A stretch of 64,000 nucleotides of DNA, taken from positions 62,001 to 126,000 of the forward strand of contig JBBHKE010002692.1 of the NCBI GenBank assembly GCA_037447655.1, read 5' to 3'. Of the stretch, positions 21,816 through 33,058 are shown piece after piece. Position 1 is the first letter of the stretch. Every line of letters begins with the position of its first letter. This stretch comes from Zygnema cylindricum. Its lineage: Eukaryota; Streptophyta; Zygnematophyceae; Zygnematales; Zygnemataceae. The position numbers were made by a program, and so were the translations under genes. The notes below the pieces were generated by a model that saw nothing but the letters and a program-made list of their open reading frames with translations, was not told the DNA's origin and made no database searches.

Positions 21816-23429
21816 GGGCGTGTCCCCAAGTAACCGAAACTTTGAAACATTACTTTGGATTTTAGCGCAGATTTCACGGTGTATTATTCAAAGTGTGCCT
21901 GTGTCAATCATTACTTGCGCCTTCATAACTTCAAATATGTGACAGTTGTAGACGTCTACAAAATGTGCGACACTCTACGAAACGAAATGTAGAAGACTAC
22001 GAACAAAGAGACTTCATTAAAACGGCGACGGTTGTAGACGTCGAGGTTTTTGTGACGTTGTCCAATTGTAGATGTTTAGGGTTTTGTGACATAACGAAGT
22101 CATGATACCATGTGACGTCGTCAGTACGTACATTTTCCGCCATGGTTTCCCGATTTCGTTTTCTTATCTTTTATCATTTGATATGTCATCAAACTTAGAC
22201 CAAAATTATTCAAAAAAAAGGAAAAAATATATATCTTTCATTTGATACTATTATTGTTGCATCTCGTGTAAGTAAGGGTATGGTTACATCAAATGAAAAG
22301 TGAGGTTTAATACATAATTATGTACTTAACCGTACCATGCCGTACTATATTTTCGTGAGTTTATAAAAAACAACATTACAGAAAATAAGATTACGATTCT
22401 CCAAGAATCCGGGAGAATACGTCGAACGTCCGTTTATATTTTGGTCTTTATCTGCGAAGCAATCGCTCCATCCGCCTCTATATTGGCGAACCCACCTAGC
22501 GGAGGTGAGTTCACCAATACAAAACCAATCAATTCACTACACCTGGACGATCGACACGTGCGTCGATGAAAAATGAAAATTTTCACACGCCCCCAAAGTC
22601 ACATGCCTTCGGACAAGGTGACCGTAAAATCTTTGCCGAAAAGAAATACGGTTTTTTCTTGAAAGTCAACAGAGTGAAGGAGATCTTTGAGGTACATTGA
22701 CGCGGTACACTTGCGAAGTATACGTACGTAATACGCAAGTATTGATTTCCATACGAAAATGGTATGTTTCCAAATCTTTGCAATTTTATAGATTTGATCG
22801 TCAACTTACGTGGAACCACTCAAATCAGAACACGTATGTAAAAACTTATATACAAACGGTACGCGATGTAACCGAGGCCTCTGTAATACTAAATTTTTGC
22901 TGGCCGTACTATTGTAGAGACCTCCTGATGTAACCATACCCTAAGAGAGAAAGAGGAGTGGTCGAGTGAGAAAGAGGGGGAGACGAGGACGACCTAAAAT
23001 TTTGCAAAGGACCTACGAAGGAAAGTGGATGTCCGAGACCCCTGCATTTTTTTTTCTGTACATGTTTGTCATTTTCTTATGTTCATCCGCGTGACGAGCA
23101 GTGAAAAAAATAGCGAGTACTTTCCTTCGTGCAAAATTTTTTGAAAACGTTTGACTCGTGCTATCCAGGTTTTCTATTCGTCAAAAGGGTAATATTTTGA
23201 TTAAAACCAGGTCGCGATTTGATTCCAGTGCAAGTGTGAAGATGATCTGGAAGTGGGTCGGGATAATAATAACGTCAAATTGCCGTACCTTCCAAGTCCT
23301 AAGATGACGCAAAATGTACTTGTGTTTTTGCCCATTTTTCGTACGGCGTAATATTTTCTCGTTGCAAGTCCCATTTTCTGTGAAAACGACGGAAAATAAC
23401 CCTTAATTCAACACATATGGACACACCCT
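21816..23429. mobile_element. TAA-flanked Harbinger-like element with a nested MITE
   Basis: The left end GGGCGTGTCCCCAAG and right end TATGGACACACCC carry TAA on both outer sides (21813-21815 and 23430-23432). The interior matches 25843-26798, including the GCCATGGTTTCCCGATTTCG block at about 22138-22157. A complete 666-bp MITE is inserted at 22276-22941, so this element is the older of the two. Confidence 0.75.
22276..22941. mobile_element. GGGTATGGTTACATCAG-family MITE, copy 3 (inverted, nested)
   Basis: Perfect ends GGGTATGGTTACATCA and TGATGTAACCATACCC are flanked by TAA at 22273-22275 and 22942-22944. Orientation is opposite to copies 1 and 2. Centre CCCACCTAGCGGAGGTGAG is an imperfect palindrome. 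Confidence 0.85.
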
Positions 23430-23541
23430 AAGACATTAATGTTAACATTGGCAATCAACGCCATATTGTGTGTCGTACTTTATTGCGTGTATGGCATCTA
23501 AAACGTCGTGTGTAAATGCCGTATACTGACCGGGTGAAGTA

Positions 23542-23754
23542 CACCGTGTATCGTTATTAGTGTGAATAATTTTAGCGCCACTTAAAACGTCTTTTCTCCG
23601 TACACACTTGTCCGATTTTCCAAAGGAGACCGCCAGTCAAAAATAGAGAATCTTACCTTTCAATCGTCAGATCCATTATCCGACAACTGTGTACAAAGAA
23701 AATATGTTTTAAATGACAAAAAAAAAACATTAACATTTATAGCGATTTCCAGTG
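23542..23754. mobile_element. TA-flanked MITE, short subfamily
   Basis: It starts CACCGTGTATCG and ends CGATTTCCAGTG, TA at 23540-23541 and 23755-23756, 213 bp. The core (CTTTTCTCCGTACACACTTG, GTCAGATCCATTATCCGAC) is shared with 52064-52276 and 52688-52894. Confidence 0.75.
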
Positions 23755-24617
23755 TACTATATTGTAATGTCATTGTGGAATCGAAAATGGTACCGCACAT
23801 GAATATGAGTAAAATATGAAATGATAAGCGCATGCGTCATTTTTTTTTGGGCGTAAAAGCTTACCTCATCTGAAGCTAACATGTACATAATTCACTGCGT
23901 CTTGTGTCGTTTTTTTGGCGAAATCGTTGACTCGCGTTGCCAAGTCCAATTCGACTCATACGCAGTGTGATTGTGACGCCTCATTGTTGACACATGTGAA
24001 GAAGAAGGCTGGGCAGGAAATTCCAACATGCTTCCTACAAACTGGGAATGACTTCTCAACTGTGGAAACCATATGGAAACAAAAGTGTCACATTCATTCG
24101 TCTTCAGGTCGACACATCTTTATTCAAATTATAGACCTTTGGTCGTCCGTTTTGAAAACCTATAAATAGGCCGACTTTCTGTTCATTTGCACCCGTAAAC
24201 GGCGTATCCCCCGACCGACGTCACTAAACGGGTAGCTTTGTCCCTCTCGGCCGACGTCAACAAACGGGTAACTTTGTCCCTTTGAGCGACCTCAACGATC
24301 AGTTAACTTTCAAAGTACCACCTTGGCAATCGTTTTTAACCGTTTGATCTTGGCTGCTCGAACCTGTCAATGAATATACATGAAACCGCCACCTACAGTA
24401 ATGCATTTTCAACCGTTTATCTTTTGTATGTGACCGTCCGATTTTACGTCAATTGTTGTGTTGTTTTGGGTCGCGTCTATAAATGCTGTACGGACGTCTT
24501 GAATAGTACAAAAATTACTTACAAGTTTTGATAAACAGACACGGTCCAAGTGTAACGGGCATGAAAAACGGGCATGACAAACGGAACACTGTCCAGGTTT
24601 GTGTCACGGGCGTGATT
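23755..24617. repeat. Two dispersed repeat segments, no genes
   Basis: About 23820-24170 matches 52330-52625 and the inverse of 1160-1265 (GTCGTTTTTTTGGCGAAATC, CTGGGAATGACTTCTCAACTG). About 24180-24615 is an inverted relative of 7750-8530 (GACCGACGTCACTAAACGGG, GTTTTGGGTCGCGTCTATAA). No protein gene. Confidence 0.6.
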
Positions 24618-24619
24618 TA

Positions 24620-25839
24620 GGGCACTTTCCCATTTGCTAAAGTTATAGTTATTTTGTGTCGTTTTCCTCTATAACTTGGAAAAAAATGAAAAAATTTGTA
24701 GTCGTATCAAAAAATTGAAATTTCCACTGGTTAAGTTGCGTTACATTAATACTTTACAAGCACTGCAATTTGTAGTTTAGATGCATTTTGTCGTTTAGCG
24801 CGTTTCGACCCACTTTCGCGTCCTTTCAGCTCATCTTCAAACTATATTTAAAATCACCTCGCGAGGTGATGTACAAGGGTGATTTTAAATATAGTTATAT
24901 GAGGTGAGCGAATAGGCAGATGCTGTCGCACGTGTTGGAAGTTTTTGACAATTTTTGTGCACGGAGTACAAAAAAAAAACCCACTGCACGTTTCCAACCT
25001 GTGCGTGACTTTTTTCCGTGCGCTTTTTTCTGTACAGGGGCCCGTGGAGGGGTCTCGACCAACGGATGCCATTTCATAAAAGCGAAGTCCGTGAAAGCAA
25101 CTCTTTCTCTCACTCCCTCTCCCACTACCGCGTCTATCTCACAATTCTTGCAACGAAAAACGTCTATAATAGTATAAAATGAAAGATCTATGAAAATGAT
25201 TTCTTTTGACTATGTGTGGGCTTATTTTGATGGCAACTAGAGTAAGAAAAGACAAAAAAAGCAACCAGGAAACCATGGCAGAAAGTTTTAAATTTGTGAC
25301 GTCGACCCTGACATAGTTGAGCGTGACGTGCATGACGTCACAATGTTACAAACCCTAAACATTCGCAATGCCTCCACATCGACAATGTGGCGTTCAAATA
25401 TTGTGAAGTGACACAAACTGTGCATCGTGCGGATGAGGACGTCCGTAATCGAAGCCGAGTGGAAGTTTCGCAACATTTTGTGCATACCGTGAATCGTTAT
25501 TAGCCTTATGTTCGCTATATCGGCACCCCAAAATTTTGACATTGATGCCTTAAATATAATAAATTACACTATTTAAGGACGTGAATCATAATCTGCCACG
25601 TCTCTCGACACTAAATTAGAATGAATGACGCTATTTTTTTCTTTACACTAATAATTTTTATACGCTAATAACGATTCAAGGTGTACCGTTTATCTGTCAC
25701 ATGTTTCGTACATGTCTACGCTTGTCACTTTTTGAAGTAACAAGTTATTTGCGCTTACATCGGAATGCTCTAAAAGCTGTAAGGAGAATCTTCGATAGAA
25801 ACAAAGTTACAAGATTCAAGTTTCGGTTACATGGTGCCC
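24620..25839. mobile_element. TTA-flanked Harbinger-like element with a nested MITE
   Basis: It starts GGGCACTTTCCCAT and ends ATGGTGCCC, with TTA on both sides (24617-24619 and 25840-25842; the right TTA is shared with the next element). An internal foldback centres on ATCACCTCGCGAGGTGAT with outer arms AACTATATTTAAAATCACC (24838-24896). The GCCATGG block appears inverted near 25270. A MITE is nested at 25487-25683. Confidence 0.7.
25487..25683. mobile_element. Nested TA-type MITE
   Basis: It begins CCGTGAATCGTTATTAG after TA (25485-25486) and ends ATAACGATTCAAGGTG before TA (25684-25685), about 197 bp. It lies inside the Harbinger-like element 24620-25839. Confidence 0.65.
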
Positions 25840-25842
25840 TTA

Positions 25843-26798
25843 GGGCGTGTTCTCATATAACCGAAACTTTGAAACACTACTTTGGATTTTAGCGCAGATT
25901 TTACGGTGTACTTTTCAAAGTGTTCCTATGTCAATCATTACTTGCGCCTTCATTACTTGAAATATGTGACAGTTGTAGACGTCTACAAAATATGCGACAG
26001 CCTACGAAAGTACGAAACGAAATGTAGACGACTACGAAACTTCCTAAAATTAGTGACGTCGACAAAAACGGCGACGGTTGTAGACGTCGAGTTTTTGTGA
26101 CATTGTAGATGTTTAGGGTTTTGTGACATCGCGAAGTCATGCTACCTTATGACGTCATCAACACGTAAACTTTCCGCCATGGCTTCCCGATTTCTTTTTC
26201 TTACCATTTATAATTCGATAAGCCATCAAGATGAGACCAAAAATATATATAAAAAAAGAAAAAAAATATATCTTTCATTTGATACTATTATTGTTGCATT
26301 TCATTTAGATATGAGAGAAAGAGGAGCGGTCGAATGAAAAAGATAGGGAGAGACGAGGGCGTTGTAAATTTTTGCAAAAGACCCATGAATGAAAGTGGAG
26401 GTCCGAGACCCCAACGAATTTTTTTCCGTACATGCTTGTCATTTTTGTACGTACACGCGCGTGACGAGCATGTTAAAAAATAGCGTTTACTCTCCCTCGT
26501 TCAAAAATTCTCGAAGATGTTTCACGCGTGCAATAGTTGCTTTCTATTCGTCTATGGGGTGTTATTTTGGTTAAAATCAGATCGCGATTTGATTCCAGTG
26601 CAAGTGTGAAGATGAGCTGGAAGTGGGTCGCGATGATAATAACGCCAAATTGCCGTACCTTCCAAGTTCCAAGATGACGCAAAATGTATTTGTGTTTTAG
26701 CCCATTTTTTGTACGGCGTAATATTTTCTCGTTGAAAGTCCCATTTTCTGTGAAAACGACGGAAAAAAACCCTTACTTGAACACATGGGAACACGCCC
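25843..26798. mobile_element. TTA-flanked Harbinger-like element, near-complete copy
   Basis: Ends GGGCGTGTTCTCAT and ATGGGAACACGCCC are inverted repeats, TTA on both sides (25840-25842 and 26799-26801), 956 bp. Collinear with the non-nested part of 21816-23429. It carries the CTTTCCGCCATGGCTTCCCG block (26170-26189). No transposase domain was seen. Confidence 0.8.
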
Positions 26799-26801
26799 TT
26801 A

Positions 26802-27429
26802 CTAGTTTCTCTAATTTTCCCTCCAATTTGAAGGGTGGTACAATTTTCGAACCGGCAAGTACAGTACGTCATTCGGTGAGAATACGACGTTTATACACGA
26901 CGTTTTTGATGTCTGTACACGCAACCTAGTAGACACACAATAATGCGTTGATTGCCATAATTATTATTAATGTCTCATATAATTCTGGTAATCAAATACA
27001 AAATAGACTTTATAACATCTGCTTTAATAACTATGGGGCAGTGCTGCAACTTGCCCCGTACGACAAATGAAAGTGACAGGCATATATGACAAGACTTTAT
27101 CCGGAAACATTAGCCGTACATATGATGGCGTTACGTCGTCACGTGGTCGGTGACGCTGTGGGAAGTTGAAATTAAAAAGAGGCCGCAGCAATCCCCCAAA
27201 AAAAAAAAAAAAGAGAAAAAAAAGGAGCCTGATGTAAAAACAAATTAAACACGATGCTGCACACTAAATTTTCCTTAGCCGCATGATTACATGTTAGGAT
27301 GACGTGGAAGACGAAATATCCAATAAATCTTGTAATTTTCCTAGTTTGAATTTTCATCGCTAGATCTACAAACCTTAGATTCTCCATCGTATCGTATCAA
27401 TTTTCAATTTAGTGAGCAAATTGAAAAGT
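26802..27429. repeat. Upstream arm of the G3 repeat unit
   Basis: Non-coding. About 26900-27420 parallels 1465-1970 upstream of G1, including GACACGTGGTCGGTGACGCT-like text, an A-rich tract at 27196-27225 and GATGCTGCACACTAAATTTTCC. Confidence 0.55.
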
Positions 27430-27680
27430 ATTGAAACAAGGGACCCCGCTACGAACTCCTGACGAAAAACGCGTTACTCCTTTTTGTTCCGCATTCCGTA
27501 CATCATGTACTTTTTGCCGCCGAATGTCATACTTCCCTTGTCCTATATGAGGGCTTGGATACTGCTGTGTCCGCCAGCTTCCCCCTTTTGCAACTCAAAT
27601 TCCAAAAACGAGCATACCAAGAGGGAAAAAAATCAAAAATATATTAATTATCATAAGGACGACAAGGCTACTGGAGAATT
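27430..27680 (+). promoter_or_regulatory. Conserved 5' block upstream of gene copy G3
   Basis: Matches 2780-3015 closely: GAAACAAGGGACCCCGCTACG, TATA-like CCTATATGAGGG (27541-27552), GTCCGCCAGCT, ending GACAAGGCTACTGGAG. Presumed promoter or leader of the G3 gene copy. Confidence 0.45.
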
Positions 27681-27929
27681 TTGAGAAAAGAACCAACCAC
27701 AGAATATGAGGGATATCCTATTAGATTATAGTCTATTTTAGTAATCCTACATTGTCAGACTAACGCTTATCCTTTTTTTAACAGGTTAAGGTTTCCAAAA
27801 GAACGAGTTCTGTATTTTTCAATTTATTTAGCACTCGTAAAACTTATTATGAGAGACCGAGTCACATTGACGACTACACCCAAAATCGCTATTAGCGTTC
27901 ATAACGCTATTTTGGCGCCCCCAAATTTT

Positions 27930-28415
27930 TGTTAAGGGTCATTTAGCGTCAGTTTATTTTTTTCATGTCCGTACTTTTTCTTACGTCGGTCAAGTCTTGT
28001 TGACCGTCTTATTCGGACGTCTCACTTTTGGTCCTGTCCGTACTTCCATACGTCGGTCCAGTCATTTGTACTTTTTCGTTACATACGTCGGTCTAGTCTT
28101 TCTACGTAGAAGTCCTTTGACCGTCGGTCCAGTCTTTTGGGCGACGGTCCAGTCTTTTGGGCGACGGTCCAATCTTTTGGGCGACGGTCCAGTCTTTTGT
28201 CCTACATACATTTGTTAGAATCTAGACTAGGATCCCTTTGTAACTGCGCACCGTAGAGCGCTTAGACTCCACAGTAATTAGCATTGTATATTTTGTATAT
28301 AAGTGACTCTTCTCACTTAATGAAATCATCCCAAATACGGATCAATTCCTCTCTCCAATGCATTGATCTTTCTCTTGTGTACAATTTCATGGCTTCCGCC
28401 AATCCACCTCTAATA
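27930..28415 (+). mobile_element. 5' LTR of plus-strand Copia element
   Basis: 486 bp from TGTTAAGGGTCATTTAGCG to CCACCTCTAATA, repeated at 32613-33058. Target-site duplication ATTTT is at 27925-27929 and 33059-33063. A TATA box TATATAAG lies at 28296-28303. The U3 part holds three full and one partial 20-bp repeats (GGTCCAGTCTTTTGGGCGAC, 28126-28199). The gag ATG (28389) is already inside the LTR. Confidence 0.92.
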
Positions 28416-29402
28416 GGTTATGGGCCTAGCCATGCCACTTCTAATAGTATCCAGAAGTTTGATGGCCAAAACTTTTATGATTGGTCATTTTCAGCCATGC
28501 ATTTTTTTAAACTTGAGAAGATTTGGGACCATTATATAGGAATTTCAAAACCTCCTATCCTTTCCTCTACTGATACACCAGCAAAAAAAGCTACCAAAAA
28601 AACTTCTCTCTTTTTCTGCTCCAAATCTCTCTAATGCAAATGCCTTTATTGCCGAAAATCAGAAGACTAACTCTAGGGGGTGCAACGTTTGTTTTGCGCC
28701 TACTGCAAAACAAAAGGACATTCCGTTGAAGACTGTCGAAAATTGGCGAGGCGGAAAGCAGCCGAGGCTTCCAATCCCCCTAAAATTGGAGGGAATGCCA
28801 ACGTTGCCCATGTCAACCCACCAGTTCTTCCCACCCCCCCACTCCCTCCACACATTTCTTTCCCTCCAAATTTTCCTTATCCTCACCATTATTCCCCTTC
28901 TCCATCCCTTCCACAATCTTCTAACGCCGCAGCGCACTATGCTTCTTCAAACCCTGTTAACCTCCCTTGGTCGACCGCTTTCTCCCCACATTTTCCCTCT
29001 AATTATCCCACTCTAGTAGCTTCCCCTTTTGTCCTCCCTCCCTCACCAGAATTTGGATATGGCAATGTTGCCCATCATATCCCAAATTATGTCACTCCGG
29101 ATACTCAATTTCCACAACGGTTTGCTTTTCTATCTCAAACCCTTGTCGATTGGCTGATAGATAGTGGTGCAAGTCAGCACCTTTCACCACGATCTGATTG
29201 GTTCACTGACCTTTCTCCTCTATCATCTCCTATGCAGATTCGTTTAGGCGACGACCGCATTCTGTTGGCTACTCATTCAGGCAACGTCAACGTCCCAAAT
29301 GTGTCTATTCACATTCGGAACGTACTCTATTCATATTCGGAACGTACTCTTTGTTTCTGGTCTAGCAAGGAATTTATTTTCTGTCAAAGTCGCCATTTTT
29401 GA
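28389..29402 (+). pseudogene. Copia gag and protease region, damaged
   Basis: Gag starts at ATG 28389 inside the LTR, reads through the primer-binding site (GYGP), and keeps the N-terminal FDGQNFYDWSF motif. It breaks near 28600-28680, where most of the usual capsid region is missing. A CCHC zinc knuckle follows (CAYCKTKGHSVEDC), then the aspartic protease active site WLIDSGASQH. The frame is destroyed by a 22-bp tandem duplication at 29304-29347. Gag packages the RNA and the protease cleaves the polyprotein; this copy could do neither intact. Confidence 0.85.
28416..28426 (+). other. Primer-binding site, half-tRNA(iMet) type
   Basis: GGTTATGGGCC directly follows the 5' LTR. It is complementary to the anticodon stem-loop of eukaryotic initiator tRNA-Met (GGGCCCATAACC), the internal priming site known for Drosophila copia and yeast Ty5. 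Most plant Copia elements instead use the tRNA 3' end. Confidence 0.85.
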
Positions 29403-30429
29403 CGGCTTAAAAGCTGAATTTAATAATGATAGAGTAACGTTTTTTGATAGAAAAGACAATAGTACTGTAGGATTTGGAGTAGGAAGAGATTCTATGTAAG
29501 TCATACAATCCTATAGTACGCCAATGATATTTGCTTTAAGTGCTAGCGTCGAAAGTTTTCCACTTTGGCATTTAAGATATGGTCATTTAAAAAGTGAAAG
29601 TTTGAGTACTTTTCCAAATCTTGTATCTGGACTAAATTCATCCTCTAACAAATCTTTGGATTTCTGTCACGGTTGCTTGCAAGGAAAAATGCCGCGTCAC
29701 TCATTTCCCACTAGCACTACCGTCATCACTGAACCACTTGCACTTGTACATACGGACGTGTGTGAACCCATGCGCACGCGTAGCTACAGTGGATCCCTTT
29801 ATTTTGTCACTTTCATTGACTACGCCACTCGTTTTTCACACGTGTATCCAATTTGTCATAAATGTGACGCTTTTGCCTGATTTCAAGAATTTAAGGCGTT
29901 GGCAAAAAATTTTCACAACAAACGAATCAAGGTCTTGCGCAGTGACAACGGTGGCGAATTTTTGTCCAACCAATTTTCTGAATTTCTCATGCAACATGGA
30001 ATCTCACGTCATTTAACGGCGCCTCAGACGCCACAACAAAATGGCATTGCAGAAAGGTACAATCAAAAATTACATGACATGTCATGCTCTATGCTGTATT
30101 TTACAAATTTGCCTTATGAATTTTGGGCAGAGGCTGTCGTTTGCGCAAATTACTTAAGCAATCTTTGTCCCACTAACGCTTTACCAAAATCTACTCCAAT
30201 GGAAGCATGGTCCTCTGTCAAACTAGATATACGCCACCTTAAAATCTTTGGTTGTGAAGCGTGGTACAAAGACCTCCTCCAATCGGACAGCAAATTGGGC
30301 GCTCGCGCATTTCGTGATATTTTGGTTGGGTACGCTCCAAATTCCAAAGCGTACCGCATCTGGAGTCCTTCTCAGCATCGGGTCATCACCACCAGAGAAG
30401 TAATTTTCAACGAAACGCCGCTTCTCTAA
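29403..30429 (+). pseudogene. Copia integrase region with in-frame stops
   Basis: GAG-pre-integrase HHCC zinc residues (LWHLRYGHL and CHGCLQGK) precede the integrase core. Catalytic Asp lies in VHTDV, the second Asp in RSDNGGEF, and Glu in QQNGIAER. In-frame stops occur at 29497-29499 (TAA), 29878-29880 (TGA) and 30427-30429 (TAA). The catalytic residues are preserved despite the stops, consistent with moderate decay after insertion. Confidence 0.85.
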
Positions 30430-32515
30430 ACCTTGTCTCGTATGCCCTTCCCTTCCCCTCTTCCCCCATTATCCGACTTTCCTTCCCTCACCCTCTATTA
30501 CCCTCTTCCCCCAAACCTTCCCCTTCAATCTCTTCAGCCATCTGAATTCACCTACCTTACACCTTCCCACCCTTCTCCTCTTAATCCTCCCATATTTTCC
30601 CCCTCATCATCTTCAAGTCTCCCTCCTCCTCCATCTTCTCCTACCCCCCTTGTTTTCCTGGCTGCTCCCATCACTCCTGCCAGCCACTCAACTGCCCTTC
30701 CTCTTCATCCTGTCACAACTTCTGAAGATAATTCCTCCCCTCCCCCTCTTTCCGAAGATGATCCTCTTTTTGAAAATCTTTCTCCCACAATTTTTTCTCA
30801 CTCACCTCTTCTTCGGCCTTTTGCTCCTCTTGAGCCTTCACTTCCCGATCGTGAGCCTTCCTCTCTTCCTAACCCCTCTCCTTTACCTCGCGGAAACCGC
30901 GCACGCTCTAGAGTTCCCCCCTCTTGGCTTATTACTTCCATAGGCCACGCCTCTATAGCTTACGCTTACCCGGCTGGGGCCTTTGTCTCTCTTATTTCAG
31001 CCCCTCTCTCTCAAGGCTGCCCTAAAACGACCTGATGCCTCCCTTTGAAAAATTGCCGCTGATGCTGAATTCAATGCCTTACTTTCCAACAAAACATGGA
31101 ATCTTGTTCCCCTTCCCCCTGGAAGAAAGGCAATCGGTTCGAAATGGGTCTTCCGTGTAAAACAAAAAGCGGATGGATTAGTGGACAAATACAAAGCTCG
31201 CTTGGTGGCGAAGGGCTTTTCCCAAATCGAAGGTATAGATTTCACTGAAACCTTTGCTCCTGTTGCCCGGTTGACATCTATCCGCACTTTACTTGCTTTA
31301 GCTGCTGAACATGATTTCCATGTTCATCAGATGGATGTTAAAAATGCCTTCTTAAATGGGATCTTGTCCGAGGACATTTACATGCATCAGCCTGAAGGCT
31401 ATATTTCCCCTGGATCTGAACATCTAGTTTGCCATCTCATTAAAACAATTTATGGATCAAAGCAATCCCCCCGTGTTTCGAACCATACCATTGTTGCCAT
31501 TATGCGGAAAGAAGGATTTACCCGAATTGATGCCAATTTTAGCATTTACTCTCCTGCCTCTGGCACCTCATTGATCATTGTTGCCATCTTTGTTGACGAT
31601 ATCCTTCTTGTTGGTCTTTCCCTCTCTGAAATCTCCCTTGTCAAATCTCTCCTTCAGACCCATTTTGACATGGCCGATCTAGGTGAGCTCACTTATTATT
31701 TGGGCATACAAGTTTCTCGTAATCGCCCGACTCGCACCCTCTCTCTCTCTCAGGAGACCTTTATCTCTGATCTTTTGGAACGCTTCGGCATGGCAGAGTG
31801 CTCCTCCCTTTCCACTCGTTTAGATGCCAATGCCCCTCTCCTCCATTCCACTGACTCTCTTCTCTCCCCCTCCCTCCATGCCACTTACCGCTCGATGGTA
31901 GGGGCCCTTATGTACGCCATGCAGGCCACCCGCCCTGAAATTGCCAGAGCTGTCACTAAACTCAGTCAATTCCTTCAACGCCTTTCTCCTGATCATCTTG
32001 CCGCAGCCAAACGTGTCTTTCGTTATCTACAAGGCACTAAAACTCTTTGTCTCACATATTCTTCCTCTGGCTCCAGTGCTCTTACGCGTTTTGTTGATTC
32101 AGATTGGGCACAAGATGAGCTTTCCCGCCGTTCCACCACTGGCTCGTGCTTCTTTTTGGGCAATGGTCTTATCTCTTGGTCATGCAGAAAGCAGCCTACC
32201 ACGGCATGCTCCAGCACTGAGGCGGAATATATGGGGGCTTGTCACGCCGCCAAGGAAGCTGTCTGTCTTCGGAATCTACTTTCCAATCTTGGGTTTCCCC
32301 TTTCAGCCCCTACTCCTATCTTTTCCGATTCCCAGGGAGCTCTTGCTTTGATCCGCAATCTTGTTCACCACAAGCGGACGAAGCACATCGACATTCAGTA
32401 TCATTACTCTCGGGAGCGGGTCGAAGATGGCGTTCTCCAGTTTCTTTATGTCAAATCCGCCGACCAAGTGGCCGATTATCTCACCAAGGCTCTTCATCGC
32501 CCTCACTTTAAGTAG
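30430..32515 (+). pseudogene. Copia linker, reverse transcriptase and RNase H
   Basis: A Pro/Ser-rich linker (to about 31035) is followed by a +1 shift into one long frame (about 31050-32515) with RT motifs [29 protein letters not shown] and FVDDILL, and RNase H with FVDSDWA, TEAEYMG and FSDSQGA, ending KALHRPHFK. The motif normally YGLKQSPRxWY reads YGSKQSPRVSN, so the thumb-proximal region is altered. RT and RNase H would copy element RNA into DNA. This is the best-preserved part of the element. Confidence 0.9.
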
Positions 32516-32599
32516 CACCGCCTCTCCTCTGGACTTCGTCTTCCTTTTCCTCTTGGCTAAATTTCCTTTGTTTACACCTCAATCTATTTTCTAGTTTTT

Positions 32600-33058
32600 G
32601 CTTGAGGGGGGGTGTTAAGAGTCATTTAGCGTCAGTTTATTTTTGTCTTGTCCGTACTTTTTCTTACGTCGGTCAAGTCTTGTTGACCGTCTTATCCGGA
32701 CGTCTCACTTTTGGTCCTGTCCGTACTTCCATACGTCGGTCCAGTCATTTGTACTTTTTCGTTACATACGCCGGTCTAATCTTTTTACGTATTAGTCTTT
32801 TGACCGTCGGTCCAGTCTTTTCGGCGACGGTCCAGTCTTTTGTCCTACATACATTTGTTAGAATCTAGAATAGGATCCCTTTGTTACAGCGCACCGTAGA
32901 GCGCTTAGACTCCACAGTAATTAGCATTGTATATTTTGTATATAAGTGACTCTTCTCACTTAATGAAATTATCCCAAATACAAATCAATTCCTCTCTCCA
33001 ATGCATTGAACTTTCTCTTGTGTACAATTTCATGGCTTCCGCCAATCCACCTCCAATA
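32600..33058 (+). mobile_element. Polypurine tract and 3' LTR of plus-strand Copia
   Basis: TTGAGGGGGGG (32602-32612) immediately precedes the LTR, which runs from 32613 (TGTTAAGAGTC) to 33058 (CCACCTCCAATA), 446 bp. It is 40 bp shorter than the 5' LTR, exactly two 20-bp U3 repeat units. A TATA box TATATAAG is at 32939-32946. Confidence 0.92.

Noticed and set aside
28126-28199. CRISPR-like array of 20-bp repeats
   Set aside because: The repeats are contiguous with no spacers and lie in an LTR of a eukaryotic element.
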